Shown here piece by piece: positions 20,159 through 28,128 of a stretch of DNA of 34,218 nt. The notes beneath the pieces were generated by a model that ran no database searches, had not been told where the DNA came from, and saw only the letters and a program-made list of their open reading frames with translations. Numbering within the stretch: the stretch's first letter is position 1; each line of letters begins with the position of its first letter. Both the position numbers and the translations under genes were made by a program. The DNA is taken from the NCBI GenBank assembly GCA_025937135.1, contig JAICRZ010000010.1:1-34218 (forward strand). The letters are read 5' to 3'. The stretch is from Thermoleophilaceae bacterium. GTDB taxonomy: Bacteria > Actinomycetota > Thermoleophilia > Solirubrobacterales > Thermoleophilaceae.

Positions 20159-21126
20159 GCGCCGACAGCCCGCTGCTCGGGGGCCCGCTCACCACGAGCG
20201 CCGGCGCCGAGGAGCCGCGTGCTCGGCCCGCCGCCTTCGACCCGCACGCGGACGCGCTCGAGGTCCCGCGACCCGCCGACGAGGCGGAGCAGATACCCGA
20301 GCCGCGGCTGCTGCGCGACCTGATCCCGCGGCCCGATCCCAGTCGCGAGGTCGATGACTGGGGTCGTTCGGAGCGCGTCTTCCAGCTCGTCGAGCCGGCG
20401 CTCAACTTCTACTACCGCTACTGGTTCCGCGTCGAGCAGGAGGGCATCGAGAACGTCCCGTCCGACGGCGGCGCCCTGCTCGTCTCGAACCACTCGGGCG
20501 CCCTGCCTCCGGACGCGCCCATGATCATGCAGGCGATCCGCAACGAGCATCCCTCGCCGCGACCGCTGTACATGCTCGGCGAGCACTGGTTCAAGGGCTA
20601 CCCGGGCGTCGGGATGCTCGCCAACAAGATCGGCCTGGTGCCGGCCAACGGCGCCAACGCACAGCGCCTGCTGCGCGACGAGGGCCGGCTCGTCCTCGTC
20701 TTCCCCGAGGGACAGAAGGGCACCCGCAAGCTCTACTGGCAGCGCTACCGGCTGCGCCGCTTCGGGCGCGGCGGCTTCGTGAAGACGGCCCTGCGGGCCG
20801 GCGTGCCGATCGTCCCGGTCGCCGTGATCGGCGCCGAGGAGGCGATGCCGATCTTCGCGCACGTCCCGCTGCTCCAGCGGCTGACCGGCCTGATCTACTT
20901 CCCGATCAACCACGCGTTCCCGCACTTCGGCCTCGCCGCCGGGATGATGTACCTCCCCGCGAAGTTCAAGATCAGGTTCCTCGAGCCGATCAGCCTCGAC
21001 CGCTACGGCCCAGGCGACGCGGACGACCTCGAACTCGTCCAGCGCCTGGCCGAGCAGGTGCGCGAACGGATCCAATCCGAGGTCGACCAGCTCATATCCG
21101 AGCGGAAGTCCGTGTGGTTCGGTTAG
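20155..21126 (+). CDS. lysophospholipid acyltransferase family protein (PlsC-like)
   Basis: About 323 residues. It probably acylates a lyso-lipid such as 1-acylglycerol-3-phosphate at the membrane. The catalytic block is VSNHSGALPPDAPMIM, a histidine and aspartate separated by six residues as in one actinobacterial branch. The glycerol-phosphate-binding block is VFPEGQKGTRK. IVPVAVIGAEEAMP and LPAKFKIRFLEPI follow as expected. The N-terminal 75 residues (acidic, proline-rich, LEVPRPADEAEQ) precede the fold and are atypical. The start is uncertain: no ATG, GTG or TTG is in frame close to the beginning. CTG at 20155, in a CTGA overlap with the small gene's stop, is my choice; GTG near 20092 inside that gene is the alternative. 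Confidence 0.85.
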   Translation: MSADSPLLGGPLTTSAGAEEPRARPAAFDPHADALEVPRPADEAEQIPEPRLLRDLIPRPDPSREVDDWGRSERVFQLVEPALNFYYRYWFRVEQEGIENVPSDGGALLVSNHSGALPPDAPMIMQAIRNEHPSPRPLYMLGEHWFKGYPGVGMLANKIGLVPANGANAQRLLRDEGRLVLVFPEGQKGTRKLYWQRYRLRRFGRGGFVKTALRAGVPIVPVAVIGAEEAMPIFAHVPLLQRLTGLIYFPINHAFPHFGLAAGMMYLPAKFKIRFLEPISLDRYGPGDADDLELVQRLAEQVRERIQSEVDQLISERKSVWFG

Positions 21127-21140
21127 GGTTCTGCCAGGGG

Positions 21141-21578
21141 ATGAGGGGGATGCTCACACGCGGACCGATGCTTGGCGCCGCACTCCTGGCAACGGCGGCC
21201 ATGACCGCGGCGGGGTGCGGTGGCAGCAGCCACTTCGCGAACAAGCCGCGTCCGCCGGTGCCCGTACAGCTCACGGGCGTGATCACAGACAAAGGCGTGA
21301 CGATCTCCCCCAACCGGGTGGGCGCCGGCCCGATCGTGCTGCTGATCTCCAATCAGACGCAGCAGGCGCACACGATCACGCTCGACGGCGAGAGCACCGA
21401 GGACACCGTCGGGCCGATCAACCCGCTCGACACCGCGAAGCTCCAGCAGACCCTCGAGCAGGGCACCTACCAGGTGAAGGCCGGGTCGAGCAAGGCGCTC
21501 TCGAAGGAGCTCAAGGCGGGCAACATCGAGGTCGGGCCGCCGCGCAAGGACTCGTCCGACAAGGTGCTGCTGCCCTAG
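21141..21578 (+). CDS. putative lipoprotein with cupredoxin-like fold
   Basis: A 145-residue exported lipoprotein. A short basic n-region and a hydrophobic stretch (MLGAALLATAAMT) lead to the lipobox AAGC, with the cysteine lipidated. The mature part (VTISPNRVGAGPIVLLISNQ, AHTITLDG, QTLEQGTYQVKAGS) has the beta-strand rhythm of cupredoxins. It lacks the usual His-Cys-His-Met copper set, so copper binding is unlikely or different. The start may be ATG 21141 or ATG 21150; the AGGGG at 21136-21140 is better spaced for 21150. A TAGGGT -10 overlaps the stop of the acyltransferase gene 11 bases before 21141, so transcription could start in between. It ends seven bases from the convergent nuclease-fold gene. 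Confidence 0.75.
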   Translation: MRGMLTRGPMLGAALLATAAMTAAGCGGSSHFANKPRPPVPVQLTGVITDKGVTISPNRVGAGPIVLLISNQTQQAHTITLDGESTEDTVGPINPLDTAKLQQTLEQGTYQVKAGSSKALSKELKAGNIEVGPPRKDSSDKVLLP

Positions 21579-21585
21579 TCGCCGC

Positions 21586-22926
21586 TCAGATGAGCGTGCT
21601 CTGAGACTCGGGCTCGGGCTCGGCCTCGTCTCCGCCCGGCTCGCCGGTCTCCCCCGCCCGCACCAGCTCGTCGACCTGCTCGAGGTGCGCGCGCACCTGG
21701 CCGGCCATCGCGTCGATCGCGGAGCGCGCCTTCTCGATGTTCGTCGTGGCGCCCTTGAGCGTGGACTTGATCGTGCGCACCATCTCCATCGCGTTGAGCG
21801 CGCGCTCGACGGTGTCGTGTACCGCTGACGCGTCGATGCCCTCCGACTCCGAGCGCTGCATCAGCACGCGCGCCCGCGCCAGCGAGTAGGCGAGCTCCAG
21901 CGCGATCGTGCCCTCGGTCTCGGGGTCGAACGCGACGATCAGCTTGTCGCCGTTGTACTCGCGCAGCGGCCGCATCTTTGCCGGCACCTTCTCCTCGTTC
22001 GGCACGACGAGCACCGCGAAGTCGGCGTCGCGCTGCTCGAGCGCGCGGTCGAGCTCGCGCAGCGCGTCCGGCCGCGACTTCTTGCTGTTCTTGGCCTCGA
22101 AGACGATCCGTCCGCGCGGCGGCCCGCTGCAGCCCTCGATGCCGACCACCACGTCGCCGGTCTTGCCGGTCGCGCCCGCGAAGTCGCCGACCGCCTCCGA
22201 GTCGTCGCCCTGAAGCGTCGCGATGTGGTCGATCGCCGCAGCGACCTCCTCCTCGAAGGTGCGCCCCTTCGCGGTCCCGCGCTCGCGCTCGGCCTCGATC
22301 TCGGCCAGCTTCTCGCGCTCCACGCGCAGCGCGGCGATCTCCTGCTGCATGTTGGCCATCCGCTCGTCCAGCGCGCGCAGCGACTTGCCCTGCTCTGCCG
22401 CCGCCGCGTGAACCTGCCGCACCACGCCCTGCTTGAACTCGGCGAGCGGGTTCTTGGCGTCAGCCGAGGAGAACTGCTGCACGAGGCTCTGCTGCACCTG
22501 GCCGAGCGCCTCGGTCACGACCTGCCGCACGCGGTTCTGCACCGCCACCGAGCTGTCGTCGGAGAAGTGGCGCTGGATCGCCTTGGTCACGTGACCGGAC
22601 TCCGCGCCGAACGCCTCGTCGACCTTGCGCGCGAGCTGCTCGCTGACCTCGCCGGTGCGCGACTGGAGCACGTGCTCGAACTCGTGTGTGACCTTCTCGA
22701 GCTCGGCGCGCACGAAATCGGCGTTCGCGCCGGCCGACTCGCGGTCGAGCACGCGCGCTCCGATCCCGATCGCGTCGAGCAGCAGCCGGACCGGGTCCTC
22801 GCCGTGCTCCTCGCGCTCGCGAACCAGCCGGACCGCGCACTCGTCGTCGATCACGAGGCCGTCGGCGACCACGCGCTCGCCGAGCGTCCTGACGCTTGTC
22901 TGTCGTAAAGGTGTTGCAGCTTCCAT
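21586..22926 (-). CDS. coiled-coil protein with DUF2130-like PD-(D/E)XK nuclease-fold domain
   Basis: A 446-residue cytoplasmic protein. Residues about 70-215 are long amphipathic helices (VQQSLVQQF, ALDERMANMQQEIAALRVER). A domain at about 220-355 resembles DUF2130: GRTFEEEVAAAI, then TGDVVVGIEG, RGRIVFEAKNSKKS and DFAVLVVPNEEKVP. The E of FEEEV, D258 and the E-x-K at 277-279 have the spacing of a PD-(D/E)XK nuclease core, so a DNase is plausible but unproven. The tail has further helices (ARVLMQ to DELVRAG) and ends acidic. ATG at 22926 has no Shine-Dalgarno, and a minus-strand TACGCT is 12 bases upstream, giving a leader of only a few bases. It is divergent from marR with 92 bases between. 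No partner methylase or phage gene is near. Confidence 0.75.
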   Translation of the reverse strand: MEAATPLRQTSVRTLGERVVADGLVIDDECAVRLVREREEHGEDPVRLLLDAIGIGARVLDRESAGANADFVRAELEKVTHEFEHVLQSRTGEVSEQLARKVDEAFGAESGHVTKAIQRHFSDDSSVAVQNRVRQVVTEALGQVQQSLVQQFSSADAKNPLAEFKQGVVRQVHAAAAEQGKSLRALDERMANMQQEIAALRVEREKLAEIEAERERGTAKGRTFEEEVAAAIDHIATLQGDDSEAVGDFAGATGKTGDVVVGIEGCSGPPRGRIVFEAKNSKKSRPDALRELDRALEQRDADFAVLVVPNEEKVPAKMRPLREYNGDKLIVAFDPETEGTIALELAYSLARARVLMQRSESEGIDASAVHDTVERALNAMEMVRTIKSTLKGATTNIEKARSAIDAMAGQVRAHLEQVDELVRAGETGEPGGDEAEPEPESQSTLI

Positions 22927-23003
22927 AAGGGACAACCGAGCGTAGGCAGACCTCCGGACGGAACGGAACGTGACGGTTGTCACACGGCAATCATCACGCT
23001 GAT

Positions 23004-23025
23004 GCAATACTTGCGCCTATGCAAG
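23004..23025. promoter_or_regulatory. Candidate MarR operator overlapping the marR start codon
   Basis: Two overlapping inverted repeats are seen: GCAA-TAC-TTGC (23004-23014) and CTTGC-GCCTAT-GCAAG (23010-23025). The second straddles the ATG at 23019. AATACT (23006-23011) is seven bases upstream of that ATG and may be the -10 of a leaderless transcript. Binding here would block transcription initiation, as expected for MarR autorepression. Confidence 0.5.
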
Positions 23026-23525
23026 CAAAGTCCGATCCGTTCGTACGCGACCTCGGCGGCTTCCTGAAGTACCTGCTCGCCTACGGGCAGGGCAGCTTCT
23101 ACGAGGTCGTCGCCGAGCTCGACCTGTCGCTCACCCAGATCCGCATCCTGCACCTGCTCTGCCGCGACACAGAGGAGGCGTCGCTCAAGTGGCTGGCCGA
23201 CGAGACGGGCAACTCGATGCCCACCGTCAGCCGTGCCGTCGACGGGCTCGTGCATCGCAACCTGGTCACGCGCGTGGAGAACCCCTCCGACCGGCGCGCG
23301 AAGACGATCAAGGCAACCGACGAGGCGCTCGAGATCGCAGGACGCCTGATCGGCCTGCGCCTGGCCGGCCTCGAGGAGTTCGCCCAGTCGCTCGACCCGC
23401 AGGAACGGGCCGCGCTTGCAGCCGCCCTGAAGCCCATCGTCGAGCGCGAGGACGTCGCGCCGATGTGCGCCTCGGGCGCTGTCCGCCGCCCCCAGACTGC
23501 CCCGAAGGAGCCCCTCAATGCCTGA
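23019..23525 (+). CDS. MarR-family transcriptional regulator
   Basis: A 168-residue winged-helix regulator. After two N-terminal helices (DPFVRDLGGFLKYLLAYGQGSF), the DNA-binding region is LSLTQIRILHLL, LKWLADETGNSMPTVSRAVDGLV, and the wing RVENPSDRRAKTIKATDEA with its conserved DRR. The C-terminal dimerisation helices are LDPQERAALAAALKPIV. The tail after residue 150 is proline/alanine-rich and carries a cysteine (MCASGA). ATG at 23019 is chosen over 22977 because homology starts there and a -10-like AATACT is seven bases upstream. Its stop lies eight bases inside the MFS gene, so it probably represses its own operon and responds to the exported compound. Confidence 0.9.
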   Translation: MQAKSDPFVRDLGGFLKYLLAYGQGSFYEVVAELDLSLTQIRILHLLCRDTEEASLKWLADETGNSMPTVSRAVDGLVHRNLVTRVENPSDRRAKTIKATDEALEIAGRLIGLRLAGLEEFAQSLDPQERAALAAALKPIVEREDVAPMCASGAVRRPQTAPKEPLNA

Positions 23526-25083
23526 TCGCATCCGTCTGCACGACGGCAACCGCAAGTGGTGGACGCTCGCCGCCATGTGCTTCGCCCTGTTCATGGTCAT
23601 GCTCGACAACACGGTCGTGAACGTCGCGCTGCCGTCGATCCAGGACGACCTGGGCGCGAGCCTCTCGAGCCTCGAGTGGACGGTCAACGCCTACACGCTG
23701 AGCTTCGCCGTGCTCCTGGTGACCGGCGGCCGCCTCGGTGACATCTTCGGGCGTCGCCGGATGTTCCTCGGCGGGGTCATGGTGTTCGCGGGGTCGAGCG
23801 CGCTGATCGGGCTCGCCCCCACGCAGGAGTGGCTGATCGCGGGCCGCGCGCTCCAGGGCGCGGGCGCCGCGTTCATGATGCCGGGCACCCTCTCGATCAT
23901 CTCGAACACCTTCCCGCCGGCCGAGCGCGGGCGCGCGATCGGGACGTGGGCGGGTGTCTCCGCCCTCGCACTGGCGATCGGGCCCGCCGTCGGCGGCGCG
24001 CTGACCGAATACGTCTCGTGGCGCGCGATCTTCTTCCTGAACCTGCCGGTGGCGATCGGCGCGGTCGTCGTGACCCTCTTCGCCGTCCGCGAATCGTTCG
24101 ACAAGACGGTCGACAAGAAGGTCGACATCGCCGGCATCGCGACGCTGTCGGTCGGCCTCTCGGCGCTCGTCCTCGCGCTCGTCGACGGCAACTCCTGGGG
24201 CTGGAGCTCGCCCGGGACCGTCGCCCTGCTGGCCACGGCGGTCGTCGGGCTCGTGGCGTTCGCGGTCGTCGAGCTGCGCAGCCGCGTGCCGATGGTGCAG
24301 TTCGAGTTCTTCCGCTCGCGGACGTTCCTCGGCGCGAACACCGCCGCGTTCATCGTCTCGTTCGCGATGCTCGCGATGTTCTTCTTCCTCGCGCTCTACA
24401 TGCAGAACATCCTCGGCTACTCGGCGCTCGAGGCCGGCGTGCGCTTCCTGCCCTCGACGGTCGTGATCATCTTCGCCGCGCCGATCGCGGGGCGGCTCGC
24501 CGACCGCATCGGGCCGAGGCCGCTGATGGTGACCGGCCTCGGCCTCGCGGCCGTCGCGCTCTACATGGAGTCCAACATCACAGCGACGTCGAGCTACTCC
24601 GCCCTGCTGGCCCCGTTCATCATCATGGGCCTCGGGATGGGGCTGACGATGTCGCCGATGTCCACCGCCGCGATGAACGCCGTGCCCGCGGCCAAGGCCG
24701 GCGTCGCGTCCGGGATCCTGTCGATGAGCCGGATGGTCGGCGGCACCTTCGGCGTGGCCGCGATCGGCGCGCTGTTCCAGTCGCTGTCGAAGGACCGTCT
24801 GACCGAGCACCTCGCGAGCCTGCACCTGAGCGGCGCCACGACCGCCCGCATCGGCGACGCGCTCGGCAGCGGCCAGGCCAAGGACGCCGTGAACGGGCTC
24901 GACCCGCAGACCGCGCAGCGCGTGGCGGCCGGGATGAAGGATGCCTTCGTGCACGCCCTGTCGGGGTCGCTGAAGCTGTCGGCCGCCGTCGCGGCCGCGG
25001 GCGCGGTGCTGGCGTTCGCGCTGATCGAGGCGAAGCTGCCGCAGCGTGCGGGCGCCGCCACGCCGGAGCCCGTCGGCGCCTGA
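23518..25083 (+). CDS. MFS transporter, DHA2 (14-helix, EmrB/QacA) family
   Basis: A 521-residue drug:proton antiporter-type exporter. Motif D1 appears as LDNTVVNVALPSIQDDLG, motif A as GGRLGDIFGRRRMFL in the loop after helix 2, and motif C as GPAVGGALTEYVSWRAIFFLNLP at helix 5. About 14 hydrophobic helices are spread through the chain, as expected for DHA2. The C-terminal extracytoplasmic stretch before the last helix (LFQSLSKDRL to MKDAFVHALSG) is the usual periplasmic loop of this group. ATG at 23518 overlaps marR by eight bases, with GGAG upstream. The substrate is unknown; antibiotics, dyes or a self-made metabolite are all possible. Confidence 0.94.
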   Translation: MPDRIRLHDGNRKWWTLAAMCFALFMVMLDNTVVNVALPSIQDDLGASLSSLEWTVNAYTLSFAVLLVTGGRLGDIFGRRRMFLGGVMVFAGSSALIGLAPTQEWLIAGRALQGAGAAFMMPGTLSIISNTFPPAERGRAIGTWAGVSALALAIGPAVGGALTEYVSWRAIFFLNLPVAIGAVVVTLFAVRESFDKTVDKKVDIAGIATLSVGLSALVLALVDGNSWGWSSPGTVALLATAVVGLVAFAVVELRSRVPMVQFEFFRSRTFLGANTAAFIVSFAMLAMFFFLALYMQNILGYSALEAGVRFLPSTVVIIFAAPIAGRLADRIGPRPLMVTGLGLAAVALYMESNITATSSYSALLAPFIIMGLGMGLTMSPMSTAAMNAVPAAKAGVASGILSMSRMVGGTFGVAAIGALFQSLSKDRLTEHLASLHLSGATTARIGDALGSGQAKDAVNGLDPQTAQRVAAGMKDAFVHALSGSLKLSAAVAAAGAVLAFALIEAKLPQRAGAATPEPVGA

Positions 25084-25142
25084 CGGCGAGCTGGCGTTAC
25101 CATCCCCCGGCACTTTCGACCCCCGGAGGATTGTTCTCTCGC

Positions 25143-26393
25143 ATGGCGACTCTTGATGTGACCGACGTGAACGTGGAGCCCGGCACGCTGCCCGAGAAGA
25201 TGGCGGCGTGGGTTATCCGTGAGGAGCGCGAGGGCGAGCCGAAGGACGCCTTCCAGATCGAGGAGATCGAGGTGCCCCACCCCGGCGCGTTCGAGGTGAT
25301 CGTGCGCGTGATGGCGGCCGGCGTGAACTACAACAACGTCTGGGCGGCGCTCGGCCAGCCCGTGGGCGTGTGGCGTTACGGCGACCATCCGGAGTACGGC
25401 CACCACATCGGCGGCTCGGACGCGTCCGGGATCGTGTGGGCTGTCGGCGAGGGCGTCACCAAGTGGAAGCCCGGCGACGAGGTCGTGATCCACTGCAACC
25501 AGGCCTCCTACGAGGACATCGAGGTGCACGGCCTCGACCCGCTCGCCGCGCCGTCGCAGCGGATCTGGGGCTACGAGACCACCTGGGGGTCGTTCGCGCA
25601 GTTCACCAAGGTCCAGGCGCAGCAGCTCATCCCCAAGCCGCACAACCTGACCTGGGAGGAGGCCGCCTCCTACGGCCTCGTCTACTTCACCGCCTACCGC
25701 ATGCTGATCACCCAGTGCAACATGCAGGCCGGCGACAAGGTGCTGATCTGGGGCGCCGCCGGCGGCCTGGGCGTGTTCGCCACGCAGCTCTGCAAGATCA
25801 CCGGCGCCGAGGCGGTCGGCGTCGTGTCGAGCCCGGAGAAGGGCAAGCTGCTCGAGGAGCTCGGCATCACCGGCTGGATCGACCGCAACGAGTACAAGGG
25901 CATGATGCGCACGGGCGACGAGAACCCCGAGCAGGAGAAGGCTCGCTTCAAGGAGTCGCGCCGCTTCGGCAAGGCCGTCAAGGAGATCCTCGGCGACGAC
26001 CCGAACATCGTGTTCGAGCACGTCGGCCAGGCCACGTTCCCCACGTCGGTGCTCACGGTCAAGCCGTTCGGCAAGGTCGTGATCTGCGCCGGCACCACGG
26101 GCTACAACCTGGACTTCGACGTCCGCTACCTGTGGATGCGCCAGAAGCAGATCATCGGCTCGCACTTCGCGAACGCCTACGAGTGCTACCGGGCGAACGA
26201 GCTGATCGAGCAGAACCTGATCCGGCCTGTGCTCTGGCGCACGATGGGCTTCGACGAGGTCGGCGAGGCGCATCAGCTCATGCGCGACAACAAGCACCTC
26301 GGCAAGATCTCGATCCTCGTGGGCGCGAAGGAGGCCGGCGAGGGCAAGACGGCCGAGGGCCCGGGCGCGATCTACGCGGAGGTGGGCAATTGA
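25143..26393 (+). CDS. ccrA: crotonyl-CoA carboxylase/reductase
   Basis: A 416-residue medium-chain dehydrogenase that reductively carboxylates crotonyl-CoA with CO2 and NADPH to ethylmalonyl-CoA. It is the key enzyme of the ethylmalonyl-CoA pathway and a source of extender units. Family hallmarks are VNYNNVWAALGQPVGVWRYG, the long CNQASYEDIEVHGLDPLAAPSQ segment, RIWGYETTWGSFAQF, VLIWGAAGGLGVFATQLCKI (NADPH loop) and QIIGSHFANAYE. The asparagine, glutamate and histidine reported to hold CO2 in the Kitasatospora enzyme have counterparts in NNVW, GYET and SHF. ATG at 25143 has GGAGG 13 bases upstream, rather far; a TACCAT -10 lies at about 25096. The stop overlaps the start of a small gene (TTGA). 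No ethylmalonyl-CoA mutase is in the window. Confidence 0.93.
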   Translation: MATLDVTDVNVEPGTLPEKMAAWVIREEREGEPKDAFQIEEIEVPHPGAFEVIVRVMAAGVNYNNVWAALGQPVGVWRYGDHPEYGHHIGGSDASGIVWAVGEGVTKWKPGDEVVIHCNQASYEDIEVHGLDPLAAPSQRIWGYETTWGSFAQFTKVQAQQLIPKPHNLTWEEAASYGLVYFTAYRMLITQCNMQAGDKVLIWGAAGGLGVFATQLCKITGAEAVGVVSSPEKGKLLEELGITGWIDRNEYKGMMRTGDENPEQEKARFKESRRFGKAVKEILGDDPNIVFEHVGQATFPTSVLTVKPFGKVVICAGTTGYNLDFDVRYLWMRQKQIIGSHFANAYECYRANELIEQNLIRPVLWRTMGFDEVGEAHQLMRDNKHLGKISILVGAKEAGEGKTAEGPGAIYAEVGN

Positions 26394-26728
26394 GGGCGGA
26401 CGAGAAGGTCGTCACGATCCTCTGGCACGCCACGCCGTTCCGCGGCGACAAGTTCGAGGACGCGTGGCGCCCGGCCGCCGAGGCGGCGCTCGACTACGGC
26501 GCCACCTTCTGGGCGTTCTTCCGCTCGAACGACGACCCGCTCGACTTCACCCAGATCGCGATCTTCCGCGACAAGCAGGAGTGGGACCGCTACTGGTACT
26601 CGGAGGAGCTCTCGCAGGCCCGCGCCGAGGCGTCCGGCCTCTACGAGGTCCCCGTGCTGCCGATCTGGCACCGCGTCGTGGACACGGGCGAGGTCAAGGA
26701 AGTAGCGCAGGCTGAGCTGGACGCGTAG
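26390..26728 (+). CDS. small protein coupled to ccrA, unknown function
   Basis: A 112-residue soluble protein starting with TTG in a 4-base overlap with the ccrA stop (TTGA). It is rich in aromatic residues (ILWHATPFRGDKFEDAWRPA, ATFWAFFRSNDDPLDFTQIA, EWDRYWYSEELSQARA, LPIWHRVVDT). The pattern is like small ferredoxin-fold dimers of the Dabb/EthD kind, but I cannot assign it. Tight coupling suggests it works with the carboxylase/reductase. Its last 35 bases overlap the end of the convergent glycosyltransferase gene, an unusually long antisense overlap here. Confidence 0.65.
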   Translation: MRADEKVVTILWHATPFRGDKFEDAWRPAAEAALDYGATFWAFFRSNDDPLDFTQIAIFRDKQEWDRYWYSEELSQARAEASGLYEVPVLPIWHRVVDTGEVKEVAQAELDA

Positions 26729-28124
26729 CCGGCGCGACGAGGTCGCCGAAGCCCGCCAGCTCCCCGTCGTCGATGCGCCGCACATGGCCCCAGTGGGCCG
26801 GCAGCGAGCGGCGCGTGTAGACCGCCGCGGGCTCTGCGCCCAGCAGGTCCTCGGGGCGCTCGCCGGCGTGCACGAGCACGTCGGGCGCGTCGTCACCGCC
26901 CAGCCCGGCAGCCTCGGCGGCGGCTCCCAGCGCCTCGAACGACGACTCGTGGGTGAAGATGACGAGGCTCACGGGGTCGGCGGAGCCGAACGTGCGCGCG
27001 AACGCCGTCAGTAGAGCGGGCACGGCTAGCAGCTCGTCCCCGAACGCCACGATCCGGAACTCGCGCGCGTCGAGCCGCAGCGGCGGGACCGCAGCGCGCT
27101 CGCCACGGCGAGCGGCGTACGAGGCATGCGCGGCCGCGAGGTCGATGCGCGCGGCGCCGTTGTAGGGATCGTTCCCGAGCGCGCGCACCCAGGCGCGGAT
27201 CGCCTGCTCCAGGAGTCCGTGCTCGAGTAGCTGGGCCGCATGGTCCGCGAAGCGCGCCGACTCGGCCGCGTCCTCGCGCGTCACGTCGATCAGGTCGGAG
27301 GCGCGCGTGCCGCGATGGGCGCTCACTCCGCGCGTGTTGGCCAGCAGCACCTCGGCCGCCTGGGCCAGATCGTCGACCTGCACGTTCACGATGTCGAGGT
27401 TGCGCAGCATCCAGCGCTGCCACGGGATGTCCTTGATCCGGATCATCTCGACGAACGTGTCCTGGTCGAGCCCGAGCGAGTGGTTGGAGTCGTGCTGGCG
27501 GTAGTCGTTCATCGGCGCGTCGACCCAGTCGATCTCGGCCACCTCGCCGATCCGCACCGCCACGTACCAGTCCTGGTAGGGCAGATGCTCGGGGATCGGA
27601 TGCACGCGGTCGCGCAGCGAGGCGCGCCACGTCGACGCGCCGCCGTTCACGAAGTTGCCGTGCATCAGCTTGCCGAGCACCCAGCCGCGCGGCGGGTTCT
27701 CGCTCTTCGACCTGTAGTAGGAGGGGTGCAGCAGCGAGCCGTCCTCGGCGACCATTCGCATGTCGCCGTGCACGAGCCCCAGCTCGGGCCGGCCGTCGAA
27801 CATCGCGACCTGGCGGCGGATGCGATCGGCCGGCGCCACGTCGTCGCCGTCGAGGGTGGCGATGAATTCGCCCGTCGCGGCGGCGATGCCGGCGTTGGTG
27901 GCCGCGGACACGCCGCCGTTGGCCTGCGCGATGTAGACGATCCGGTCGCGGTACGGCGCGAGCTGCGCCTCGGTGTCGTCGGTCGAGCCGTCGTTGACCA
28001 CGATGACCTCGAGCTGCTCGGCGGGCCACTGCTGACGGAGCGCGCTGTCCACGCACTCGGCGATGAAGCGGCCCACGTTGTAGGCCGTGATGACGATCGA
28101 GACCTTCGGGTAGTCGCCGCCCAT
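26694..28124 (-). CDS. family 2 glycosyltransferase with C-terminal extension
   Basis: A 476-residue protein. Residues 1 to about 240 are a GT-A glycosyltransferase: VSIVITAYNVGRFIAECVDS, VIVVNDGSTDDTEA, NGGVSAATNAGIAAATGEF, and ATLDGDDVAPADRIRRQ with the metal-binding DxD. HPIPEHLPYQDWYVAVRIGE is the acceptor-side region. Residues about 280-360 are helical and TPR-like (LLEHGLLEQAIRAWVRALGNDP). The last 110 residues (REFRIVAFGDELLAVPALL, VSLVIFTHES) look like part of a GT-B Rossmann domain. It starts four bases after the rfbH stop, so it is in that operon and probably transfers a sugar made by this locus. It is cytoplasmic, with no membrane helix seen. Confidence 0.87.
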   Translation of the reverse strand: MGGDYPKVSIVITAYNVGRFIAECVDSALRQQWPAEQLEVIVVNDGSTDDTEAQLAPYRDRIVYIAQANGGVSAATNAGIAAATGEFIATLDGDDVAPADRIRRQVAMFDGRPELGLVHGDMRMVAEDGSLLHPSYYRSKSENPPRGWVLGKLMHGNFVNGGASTWRASLRDRVHPIPEHLPYQDWYVAVRIGEVAEIDWVDAPMNDYRQHDSNHSLGLDQDTFVEMIRIKDIPWQRWMLRNLDIVNVQVDDLAQAAEVLLANTRGVSAHRGTRASDLIDVTREDAAESARFADHAAQLLEHGLLEQAIRAWVRALGNDPYNGAARIDLAAAHASYAARRGERAAVPPLRLDAREFRIVAFGDELLAVPALLTAFARTFGSADPVSLVIFTHESSFEALGAAAEAAGLGGDDAPDVLVHAGERPEDLLGAEPAAVYTRRSLPAHWGHVRRIDDGELAGFGDLVAPATRPAQPALLP

Positions 28125-28128
28125 CGCG

